Below are positions 48,301 to 58,700 of a DNA stretch of 64,000 bases, piece after piece (position 1 is the stretch's first letter; the number at the start of each line of letters is the position of its first letter). Location: contig JAIVFH010000063.1 in the NCBI GenBank assembly GCA_025765595.1, forward strand, positions 124,001 to 188,000, written 5' to 3'. The notes under the pieces were generated by a model. The model was not told the DNA's origin and did no database searches. It saw nothing but the letters and a program-made list of their open reading frames with translations. Origin of the DNA: Obelidium mucronatum. Taxonomy: Eukaryota; Chytridiomycota; Chytridiomycetes; Chytridiales; Chytriomycetaceae. The position numbers and the translations under genes were made by a program.

Positions 48301-50222
48301 AACCCACCAACTCCAGAACTTGAACAAATCGCAACAAGCGTGACTCCAAACAACACTCTTATAGCTCCATTTACTGGAAACTTCAACGCTTCTTTGGTTC
48401 CGATTCCCAGCACTTTCGGGCTCGCAAGTAACACTCAATTGAACGCTTCTCTTTTGCAAGTTTCTGCTGTCTTGACCCCAGGTGCCCCACTTGCTTTCAT
48501 CGGTGTTCCACTTCCAACTACCAGCAACGTTGGTTTGAATGCAGTGGTGGTAGGATTTACTTCTGTGGGTTACCAGGTAAGAAAGACATGCTACTTGATA
48601 TTGGTTTGCAATAATTCTAACACACAAAAAAAAAATAGTTCAACGGCGTTCCAACCACCCAAACTTTCAACAATGCGTCTTCCTTCACCATTCAAGCAGT
48701 CGTTATTCCAAATGGAATCCAGTTTTCGTACATTCTGCCACAGTACATCCAGAGCCAGTGGTACGCTTTGGTGCTGAACACAAACAAGACAAACTTGCTC
48801 ATCACCATCAACACTGGAACTGAAGTCCTTGGAAGCGTTTCTGTCAGCGTTACTGACATTTCAATCCAGAGAAAGAAGAGAAGAGACAACAGCTTCATTT
48901 TCTTCAACGGTGCTGCTCCGATTAACACCAACGCTACGGCAACAACGGCTACCACTACTACATGCACTGAAACTGCTTCTGCATCGACTACATGCACTGG
49001 AACTGCTTCTGCGTCAACCACGTGCACTGGCACCGCCACCAAGACCACTACTTGCACTGGAACCGCCAAGACCACCACCTGCACTGGAACTGCTGGACAA
49101 ACCGCTGCTGCTTCTACTACGGCTGGACCATCTGCCGCTGCTTCTACTACCACTGGAGCTGCCGCAAGCCAAACTGGTACAACTACCTTGCCACCATCTC
49201 CATCCAACAACCCAGCTGGAAACACTGCTGGTCCATATGTTCCATCAGCACCTACCACTAGCGGATCATCTCCAGCAGGAAATAACCCATCCACTGCCGG
49301 TCAATACGTTGCCCCAGTTCCTGTAGCTCCAACTGCTTCTGGAAGTTCGAACCCAGCTGCTACTTACGGTGCTGCTCCAGCCGGTAACGTCCCAGTCGGA
49401 ACTAACCCAGCTGCTCCATATGTTGCCCCAGTTCCAGCCGGTAATGCCCCAGCCGGAAGCAACCCAGCTGCTACTTACGGTGCTGCCCCAGCCGGTAATG
49501 CCCCAGCCGGAAGCAACCCAGCTTCTCCATATGTCGCCCCAGTTCCAGCCGGTAATGCTCCAGCCGGAAGCAACCCAGCTGCTACTTACGGTGCCGCCCC
49601 AGCCGGTAATGCCCCAGCCGGTAATGCCCCAGCCGGAAGCAACCCAGCTGCTCCATATGTCGCCCCAGTTCCAGCCGGTAATGCTCCAGCCGGAAGCAAC
49701 CCAGCTGCTACTTACGGTGCTGCTCCAGCCGGTAACTCCCCAGCCGGAAGCAACCCAGCTGCTACTTACGGTGCTGCTCCAGCCGGTAATGCGCCAGCCG
49801 GAAGCAACCCAGCCGCTCTATATGTCGCCCCAGTTCCAGCCGGTAACACTCCAGCCGGAAGCAACCCAGTCGCTCCATACGCCGCTGGAACCCCTCCTGC
49901 AGGAAGTGCCCCAAGTGGAAGCGCCCCATACTCAGTTACATCCGCTAAAGCCTCGCCAGCCGCCTCTAACCCTACTGCCGGTAGCAATCCATATGCGGCC
50001 CCTGTCGCACCAGCTGGAAACAACCCATATGCTGCTGCTGCTGCCCCAACCCCAGCCAAGACATCAGCTCCGGCTGGCAATGTCCCATCTTCTGGCTCAG
50101 CGCCATACACTCAAGCCCCAGCTGGCACTACTGCTGGGAACTTGCTGAAGGGCAGTGCTGCTGGCCACAACTTGCTGGCCGCTGTTGCGGTTGCCGTCTT
50201 CTGCAGCTTGCTGACGCTTTAA
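42336..50222 (+). CDS. Giant mucin-like GPI-anchored surface protein (frame broken inside its repeat array)
   Basis: Signal peptide (LLALLATAASVHA), then a ~220-residue module (domain X, first copy; split by an intron at 42757-42818) ending in RRKRRDS. Then about 1,350 residues of Ala-Thr-Thr-Asp-Ala repeats, an Ala-Thr-Thr-Gly-Ala region, and a second domain X (CDPRFPAS to about 48890) ending in RKKRRDN. CTGTA-type Thr-Cys repeats, PAGNAPAGSNPAA repeats and a GPI-type hydrophobic tail (NLLAAVAVAVFCSLLTL) follow. Small introns at 47230-47290 and about 47416-47470 keep phase. The Ala-Thr-Thr-Asp frame is interrupted twice: a net 4-nt loss at about 43949-43960 and a 1-nt loss at about 44479. 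As written, translation ends at 43951 with no anchor. This may be sequence or assembly error, true pseudogenisation or length switching. One gene is inferred because frame and composition resume afterwards. Function unknown; surface coat or adhesion is a guess. Confidence 0.7.
43180..47229 (+). repeat. 15/18-bp coding minisatellite (Ala-Thr-Thr-Asp-Ala array)
   Basis: Built from GCCACCACTGATGCT (15 bp) and an 18-bp variant with an extra Ala codon. Two nearly pure 15-mer blocks (about 43540-43860 and 43965-44285) are followed by a more diverged region. Higher-order copies exist: the block with the unusual ACTTCTGCCACGACAGATGC recurs at about 43398 and 44659 (1,261 bp apart), and about 44865-45190 recurs near 45825-46150 (about 960 bp apart). 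Because the unit lacks stops in most frames, long shadow ORFs exist on both strands. Confidence 0.95.
47480..48120 (+). repeat. GCCACCACTGGAGCT-type coding repeat (Ala-Thr-Thr-Gly-Ala)
   Basis: Degenerate tandem repeats alternating Gly-Ala and Asp-Ala versions of the Thr-rich unit. They connect the main minisatellite to the second domain X. Confidence 0.85.
49350..49900 (+). repeat. PAGN/PAGSNPAA coding repeat of the first surface gene
   Basis: Tandem units reading PAGNAPAGSNPAATYGAA and APYVAPVPAGN alternate, at 48-51 bp per half unit. A shorter version is in the second surface gene at about 55090-55360. Confidence 0.85.
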
Positions 50223-50263
50223 CCCCTTGTTACTACAATTGTTCCTTAGTCATTGCGTTATAC

Positions 50264-50269
50264 AATAAA
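50264..50269 (+). terminator. AATAAA poly(A) signal of the first surface gene
   Basis: Located 42 bp after the stop codon at 50222, in an AT-rich 3'UTR. Confidence 0.55.
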
Positions 50270-50294
50270 CAATTAAGTTTTAGAGTAATAAGTT

Positions 50295-50717
50295 TCAGAA
50301 TAGAATTTTATTGCCACCACTTGAGTATTTCTTGCATGAAACAGGAGTCTCAGAAGCAACTACATCTTTAATAATACGAGGAATACCACCAAACTTGCTG
50401 GATTCGCTTGAGAACGATCATGGAACAAAAATTACAAAAAAATGGCTGAGCGTTGTGTCTTCCACTGGATTCGCAATCTTAAGTCTCGAACTACACCTGA
50501 GCGGTTCAGTTAAATGCTGATAAAAGGAGAAATTTTGAATCAGGGGCATTTTTGTAGTTTGTTGACTTTTTACACACCATGCACTGTTCTTCGGACTGTG
50601 TTTTTCAGGATTCATAATAGCAGGATAATCTTTTTCGAAAGTGGAGTCTTTTGGGAGTTCTGGGGCATGCAATCTAAAAATTTTCCTACCCATATTGTAA
50701 TTACATAATACAAGCAT
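50295..50717 (-). pseudogene. Possible degraded minus-strand coding remnant between the surface genes
   Basis: A minus-strand frame is readable from 50717 to a TGA at 50295 except for a single in-frame TGA at 50418-50420. It reads plausible, non-repetitive protein (LHAPELPKDSTFEKDYPAIM, then SKFGGIPRIIKDVVASETPV). I recognise no family, and the interval also contains the promoter region of the next gene. It could be a small gene with an intron, a relic or chance. Confidence 0.2.
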
Positions 50718-50761
50718 TGGAAATTACATGGACTGCATGTGTTTGGGCATGCACGGCAGAG

Positions 50762-50770
50762 TATATAAAA
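50762..50770 (+). promoter_or_regulatory. TATA box of the LRR-phosphatase surface gene
   Basis: TATATAAAA lies 50 bp upstream of the ATG at 50821, matching the arrangement of the first surface gene. Confidence 0.6.
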
Positions 50771-50820
50771 AGACGAAGTCGCTGATGATATACAGCAAAT
50801 TAGAATTTAGATTCGCAACA

Positions 50821-53800
50821 ATGATCGCTGTCACATTGTTGTCCTTGCTTGCTACAACCTCTGTGGATGCCGTATGGTCCACGGACTCCGATACATTGAC
50901 CGCTGCATTTCAGAACCTACCGAATACTCCTTTCTACTACAACAGCACTGGTGTGTGTGATTGGAGTGATTCCAATGGGAACTTCGTTATCTGTACTCCT
51001 GCACCTGATTACTCCATGCTCGCAGTGTTAGTTCGATCGCCCATATACATAGTCGAATCGTCATTCGTTATATTGATTTAATGTTTTAACAACTTTTAGC
51101 AAAGTTACTGGTCTTGGAATCCAAGGGTCGCCAAACTTCTATAGTTACGGGTCTGGTCTCAATCAAATCAAGCTCAAGTACTTAAACATCAGTAACAACG
51201 CATTTTCTGGCTATGTTCCTAATGCTCTCTTCGCTATAGGCACTATTGTCAACATGTAAATTACAATGCTCATGATCTTCATCGATTTTAATCTATGTTT
51301 TTTTTTCAAGGGATGTATCTGGAAACTGTTTCACCGACCTTTCGACACCAACTCCAACATTGCCAGCAGCATGGAAAAACAGCTCACAAACGACTGGTTG
51401 TCCGGGGCAAATAAGCTCAGCTAATCAACCGTATCCTGCTCCAATCGGATATTCCATGCAGTGTTTGGATCTAGTTGCAGGATTCCCATCCATCAACTTT
51501 ACATCCAACTGTTGTACCTGGAATCCTGCGCGAATTGTTTGCAGCAAAGGTGGTAACATCAATACGATGTGAGTAAAAGTCCGTTTTAATATCACTATTT
51601 CTAAATACCATCAAATTTCACAGTGATTTGAGTAACATGGGTTTAACCGGAACTATTCCAAACGTTTTCTCCAAGATGCACAAGCTAACATCTGTTAATT
51701 TATCTGGTAACCAATTCACTGGCTCTCTTCCATCATCATTAGAGTTTATTGCAAACGGGAACTGGTATCCTCCTCAGTATAAAACCGTCAGTGGAGTTGT
51801 GTCATATGTTACTGTCACATCAACGATTACTATTCCGGGATTTACGACGACTACAGTCTCTGTTGTACAGACACCGGGAATCAATCTTGCCTCAGTGTTA
51901 GTATACTTGGTCTTTGAGTGCATGCCAATTTTTAACTGATTTGAATATATAGTAACGTGGTTGGGAACTGCCTCAATTCTCCAGTCACTATCTCTCGTAC
52001 ATCCTTTGCCAGTGGAGCCTTCACATTGCAATCATCATCACAAACCAATTGCCCAAACACAGCGACAGTCTCTGGCGCAACCGCAACTACCACAACTGCC
52101 GCTGTCACAACCACTGCAGCCGTCACTACCACCACTACAGCTGCACCAACTTACACGCCTTTAACAGGGCCATCACTTGACTTTCTGGTGATCGGCGATT
52201 GGGGAACTGATGTTGCTGGGCAATATGCGGTTGCGGCAGCCATGGACACTTGGGCCGGTGCTTCTGGATCTTCAGCAATTATTTCGTTGGGAGACAACTT
52301 TTATCAGCACACCGCAGCATACGATGGAATCCAGTCGGCCAATGACACCAAGTTCACGACATTTTGGAAGAGTGTTTACACCGGAAACAACATCAAAAAC
52401 TTGCCATGGTGGACAGTTCTTGGGTATGTCTCATAATAACACTATATCTTTTGTGAGCTCCTTTTCTTATTTTCTATTCTTTTATCCTTACAGAAACCAC
52501 GACTGGTACACCGTTAATAGCATGGCTTATGAGATTGAGTTTCAAGATGCCAACTGGTTTTTGCCTGACTTCTTCTACACGAAGCGGTTGTTGGTTGACA
52601 CCGGCGTTTACGCGTCTTTCATTTTCATTGAAACTGATCTTTTCGAGTAAGTTGATTGTGCGAAGTATGCAATTAAGGCGCTAATATTTTCTTTCTGGAA
52701 TAGATACGGATATGGTGGTGCTAATTCCGCGATGGCAACAAACTTTGCTTCTTTGGGCTGGGTGACGGGCAGCAACACAATCGAAAAGCAGCTGGCATGG
52801 ATAGAAAATGCAATTGCCGCCGCCAACAACGACGCATACATCTTTGTCGTCGGACACCATCCAACATACACCTGCACTTCAGATGTGGCCAAGTCCACCC
52901 CTTTGCAGTCTCTTCTGGCTATTGTCAACAAATGGAGCGTTTCAGCATACATGAATGGACACTCACACAGTCAAGCCGGATACGTGACAAACGGTGGTAA
53001 AACTCTTCAAATCCAAGCCGGATCTGGTGGTCAAAATACCGGAACTTGTGCTCCATTCGACAACACATGGACCACTCAGTACCAAGTGAATGCTTTGGGC
53101 TTTTCGCACTTGAGAATCAATGCCTCGTTTGCCCAGTTTGATGCTGTTGATAGCACTTCCGCGTTTCTCTTTTCTTTGAAGGTTGCACTACGTACTCCTG
53201 CAACGGGTGTCACTGCTGATACTACATACTTGCCGCCCGTCAACGACACATCTGTTCACTTTATCTTGCCAACTGCGACTACTGCAACTAGTACTACTAC
53301 TGCTGCTGGTACAGCACCAAGTACATCGACCACATTTGCTACCACTACTGCCGTTACCACTCCACCATCTACTCCAACGCCAGCTGGAACCACCACCGTC
53401 GCTTCTGCTACCACCACTGCCGTTACTACTCCACCATCTACTCCAACCCCAGCTGGAACCACCACCGCCGCTTCTGCTACCACCACTGCCGTTACCACTC
53501 CACCATCTACTCCAACCCCAGCTGGAACCACCACCGCCGCTTCTGCTACCACCACTGCCGTTACCACTCCACCATCTACTCCAACGCCAGCTGGAACCAC
53601 CACCGTCGCTTCTGCTACCACCACTGCCGTTACTACTCCACCATCTACTCCAACCCCAGCTGGAACCACCACCGCCGCTTCTGCTACCACCACTGCCGTG
53701 ACCACTCCACCATCTACTCCAACACCAGCTGGAACCACCACCGTCGCTTCTGCTACCACCACTGCCGTGACCACTCCACCATCTACTCCAACCCCAGCTG

Positions 53801-55613
53801 GAACCACCACCGTCGCTTCTGCTACCACCACTGCCGTTACCGCTCCATCAACCACTACTGGCGCTGCTACTACAAGCACGAATGTTGGCAGCACCACCAC
53901 CAACGCCTCTTCCGGAACCACTGGATCTACAGCTGTTGCGACAACTGTCACTGGAACTGTGAACATTGCCACCACTACAGCCAACACAGCAACTGGAACT
54001 ACTACTTCCACTCCAACCGTTTCTTGTGACCCAAGGTTCCCAGCAAGCCCTTCCAACCCATGTCAAGTAAACCCACCAACTCCAGAACTTGAACAAATCG
54101 CCACAAGCGTTACCCCCAACACCACCATCACGGCTCCGTTTACGGGAACCTTCAATGCGTCGTTGGTTCCTATTCCCAGCACTTTCGGGCTCGCAAGCAA
54201 CACTCAGTTGAACGCTTCTCTTCTGCAAGTTTCTTCTGTTTTGACCCCAGGTGCCCCACTTGCTTTCAATGGTGCCCCACTTCCAACTAGCAGTAATGTT
54301 GGTTTGAACGCCGTGGTGGTAGGATTCACTTCTGTGGGTTACCAGGTACTGTAGTTTTTGCTTCGTAAATAGTTTTCATTGCTTGCTAATATGATCTCAA
54401 AAAAAAACAGTTCAACGGTGTCCCAACCACCCACACATACAACAACGCGTCTTCATTCACCATCCAAGCTGCTGTCATCCCCAACGGAGTTCAGTTTTCT
54501 TACATTCTGCCACAGTTTATTCAAAGCCAGTGGTACGCTTTGCTCTTGAACACCAACAAGACCAACTTGCTCATCACCATCAACACTGGAACTCAAGTTC
54601 TGGGAAGTGTGTCTGTCAGTGTTACCGATCTCTCGGCTTTGAGAAAGAAGAGAAGAGACAATAGCTTTACCTTCTTCAACGGTGCTGCCCCGATTACCAG
54701 CAATGCTACTGCTACCACTACTACTTGCACTGGAACTGCTACTGCGTCGACTACGTGCACTGGAACGGCTTCTGCGTCGACTACTTGTACTGGAACTGCT
54801 TCTGCGTCGACTACTTGTACTGGAACTGCTTCCACGACTACCACTTGCACTGGAACGGCTGCTGCTTCTACTACCACTGGAGCTGCCGCCAGTCAAACTG
54901 GTTCATCTACCTTGCCACCATCTCCATCAACCAGCTCAGCTGGAAACACTGCGGGTCCATATGTTCCATCCGCACCAGCTACTACTACTAGTGGATCATC
55001 CCCAGCAGGAAGCAACCCATCTACGGCCGGTCAATACGCTGCCCCAGTTCCAGTGGCCCCAACTGCTTCTGGTACTGCGAACCCAGCAGCAGCTACTTAC
55101 GGTGCTGCTCCAGCCGGTAACGTCCCAGCCGGAACCAACCCAGCCGCTGTTTACGCCGCCCCAGTTCCAGCGGGCAATGCTCCAGCCGGAAGCAGCGCAG
55201 CAGCTACATACGGTGCTGCTCCAGCCGGTAACGCTCCAGCTGGAAGCAACCCAGCCGCTGCATACGTTGCCCCAGTTCCAGCGGGTAATGCGCCAGCCGG
55301 AAGCAACCCAACTGCGTCTTATGGTTCTGCACCTGCTCCAGCCGGTAACGCTCCAACTGCTGCTGCTGGTGGTAACCCATATGCCGCCGCCCCAGCACCA
55401 GCTGGTAATATTCCTTCCGGAAGCAGCCCATATGTGGCTGGTACTCCAGTCAAGACTGCAACTGCTCCAGCTGGCAATGCGCCATACAATGCAGCGCCGG
55501 CAGCGGGTACTAATACCGCTGGAAACTTGCTCAAGGGTGGGGCTTCTGGCTACAGTACCGTTGCTGCACTCTGTTTCGCGGTGCTTGTTTCGCTTCTTGT
55601 TGTCCAAGTTTAA
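50821..55613 (+). CDS. Modular surface protein: LRR, purple acid phosphatase, mucin repeats, domain X, GPI tail
   Basis: Signal peptide (MIAVTLLSLLATTSVDA). Plant-type leucine-rich repeats follow (LKYLNISNNAFSGYVPNALF; DLSNMGLTGTIPNVFSKM; LTSVNLSGNQFTGSLPSSL), across several small introns. A Thr-rich hinge leads to a complete metallophosphoesterase of the purple-acid/ACP5 type: IGDWGTD (about 52195), SLGDNFYQH, GNHDW (restored by splicing over about 52422-52493), VVGHHP and NGHSHSQ, i.e. all expected metal ligands. Next are seven 23-residue AVTTPPSTPTPAGTTTVASA units, domain X (CDPRFPAS to about 54650, intron about 54346-54410) ending RKKRRDN, TCTGT repeats, PAGN repeats and a GPI-type tail (VAALCFAVLVSLLVVQV). 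From CDPRFPAS onward it closely matches the preceding gene, so the 3' cassette was duplicated or converted. Predicted role: wall-anchored phosphatase; ligand of the LRR unknown. Confidence 0.85.
53342..53824 (+). repeat. Seven 69-bp units coding TTPPSTPTPAG mucin repeat
   Basis: Seven in-frame 23-codon units differ mainly in a Val/Ala codon (GTC/GCC) and Ala/Pro wobble positions. They separate the phosphatase from domain X. Confidence 0.9.
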
Positions 55614-55664
55614 AAAAGTATTTTGACTGTTAGAAAGAAGGTTAAGAAGATTAGAGACAAATTG

Positions 55665-55670
55665 AATAAA
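55665..55670 (+). terminator. AATAAA poly(A) signal of the second surface gene
   Basis: 52 bp after the stop codon at 55613; the next gene starts at 55780. Confidence 0.55.
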
Positions 55671-55779
55671 GAGACAAAAGTATAGATATTAACTGTTATT
55701 TATTTAATAATTTTTATACTACTTAAATTGATTTCGCCTTTATTGTCTATTTAGCGTTATTAATATTTAGCAAAGAACA

Positions 55780-58700
55780 ATGGCGACATCACCGTTGCTG
55801 GCAGCAGGACAAATGGCAGCAACGGCAACAGCCACGGCGTCGTCGTCCTCGACGGCGCCGCTCGTCCCGCAGCCGATCCACCTTGTCGAGCTGCTGCTGG
55901 GCCCGCAGGAGACTGTCGCGGTGGCCGTGGAGGCGTTTGTGGTGCGGCCGAGCGGCGACCGGCGGCGACGCGTTGTTGCGGTTGTCGGCAGCGCGGGCGG
56001 CGAGGCGGGGTCCGTGCCTGTTTCTTTTTTGTTTTTTAGTTTTTTGGGCCTAACGAACGCGCAACCAGCGTGCTGCTCTGCCGCCGCAACGCGGACGCGC
56101 TCGTCGTCGGCCACGCGCTGGGCGTCGGCGCCGCCTTCGCGATGCGCCTGGCGCAGGACAAGGCGTCGAAGGGCCTGGCGCTGACGCTGGCGTTCGGCGC
56201 GGACTCCGTCGTCGTCACGGCGCCGCTGGCCGACCTGCAGCCGCTGCTGCGCGAGCTGCGCGTGCGCGCGCAGGACGCGAGTGAGTGAGCGCGGAACGCG
56301 TCTTTTGGCCGGCGTTCTAATGCTGTATTCTTCCTACTCTTGCAGAGGACCGGAAGCTGGCGGGCGACTTCAAGTGGCTGGCAAACTACAGAAACCAGCT
56401 CGATGTCGCAAACAGAGCTCCCTATCACGGTTGGTCAAATCACTGAACTTATGAAAACTGTGGATTCGGGCCTCTAACGCGTCAATAGTTTCCACAAATC
56501 CTTTCATTCTCAACGACTTTTCTCTGAATTCCTCAAATAGTCTGATTATTAAGGAAAACTGGATCGCTTCTCAACATCGCGCTAGGGAACAGGAATTTGT
56601 GACGTTCGATTCCATCAAGTTAGTTGTTTTGGTCACCTTTTTTTGTTTTGGCTAACCCTTGAACTTTTTTTTGTCTCTTTTTTTCTCTGAAAGAATATTT
56701 ACTGGGACATGGAACGTGAATGGACAGGATCCGTCTGAAGCTATTGATTCTTGGTTGTCGAAAGATGCCGATATTTATGTTTTGGGGTAAGGATTTTGGT
56801 ACCGTCAATGCTTTACCCTAAAGCCGAAGGCGGATGCATACCGCCATACTTTCCACCGAATGTATTATTCCTTTCTTATCCCATCCATCGCATCAAATAT
56901 TCCACCCATTACATTCAATCCAATCCAATAGAATAGCCACCCTTTTTTCTAACAAAAGCACTTAAGATTTCAGGAGCTAGACTTGAACACAGAGATTTAT
57001 CTGTTTAGCGATGACTCTAAACAGAAAAAATGGGCTGAATTAATCGAGGGATACTTGGGTTCTTTAAAAGCCAAATTCTACAAAGTAGGTTGTTTTCCTT
57101 GGTTCAGCTTTTTTTTTTGGAATTTTCTGGAATTGTTAAAAACTCTTTTTTTTTGCCGTCAGGTCGCTTCGCGGCAATTGATTGGAATGCTAATACTAGT
57201 ATATGCCAAAGAAACAAATCGAAGGGACATTGGCGAAGTTGCCACTGAAGCTATCGGAACGGGTCTCATGGGATTCGGAAACAAGGGAGGAGTCAGCTGT
57301 CGTTTTCGCTTCAAGGATTCATACCTCTGCTTTGTTAATGCCCATCTGGCAGCAGATACGAATCAAGTGGAAAGAAGGAACCAAGATTATACGGATATTT
57401 GTAAACGGACAAAGTATCCATTGGGTGGGACTTATGCCAGCGTTCGGGACTATTTGATTCATAACCCGTGGGTGTATACTATGATTGATATGAATTCACC
57501 TGTTGCGAGTACTCCTGCTTCGCCGTCGGCTACGAATTTATTGGGAATATTTGATTCAGAGTATGTATTCTTGAATTATGCGAAAGGACAAAAAAAACTT
57601 AAAACTTTTTTTTTCTACAAGCCATTTGTTTTTTATGGGTGATTTGAATTACAGAATTCCCCTTGCGGATTCAGCGGCGAAGCTCCTTTTGGCGGAAAAT
57701 GAATTAGAACGTCTGTTTGAATACGACCAGGTAAATCAACCAACGAACAACAAAAACAACATAAAAAAACGATTAGCATCATTACCATCACTAACAACCC
57801 TTTAGCTAAATGTTGAAAAGCGATCTCTTCGAGTACTTCAAGGATTCAAAGAGTCCACTATTACATTCCAACCGACATATAAATTTGATGTGGGAACCAA
57901 TGAATACGACACATCAGAAAAAAAGAGGAGTCCGAGTTGGTGTGATCGAATCTTTTGGTTTTCAAACCCTTATCGAAAGGATTATGAGCAATGGATTGAA
58001 AATTTGTGGTATAAGAGTACAATGGACCTCAAAATGAGTGATCATAAGCCTGTGTCTGCCATGTTTAAAGCGCAGGTTGGTTTGTCTTTTTTTTTTTTTT
58101 TTTTTTTTTTTTTTGTTACTTTTTTCAAAACAGTTGATTTTAATGATTATTCTGTTTTCTCAAGATTCGAACTGTAGACGATTCCAAAAAAGAAGCTCTA
58201 ACTGAAGATCTGATGAAAGTACTGGATAAAATGGAGAACGAATCGCTGCCGCGACTTGAAGTGGAAGAAGACATTGTTCCCTTTGGAGACATCAAGTTCT
58301 TGAATGCAACAACACGATGCGTGCATGTTCGAAATTCTGGAAAGGTGAGAGGAGTGGCTTTGATTTTTTTTCGAGCAGGGCTGTGTTATCTAATTGTCTA
58401 CTTTTTTATTTCGTCGTATTTTTTTTGCAATCAAAGGTTGTCGCCCACTTCAAGTTTCTGGGAAAAGGGCGAGACAACCTCCCTGCGAAATCATTTTACT
58501 TCATGTCTCCACAATCAGGAACTTTATATCCTGGTGATGTCATGAAAGTCAATATTACAATCCTCGTTCGGGACGTTATCACATGTGGGAAGCTCAATTT
58601 CGGTGAAGAAACGTTGGATGACGTGTTAATTTTACATACGGATCTGGGAAAAGATGCCTTCATTTCCACAGAGGCGGTATGGCTCCCAACATCCTTTGGA

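Noticed and set aside
56036..56428. Minus-strand Cys/Arg-rich ORF over the start of OCRL
   Set aside because: GC-rich shadow of the PH-like region of OCRL.
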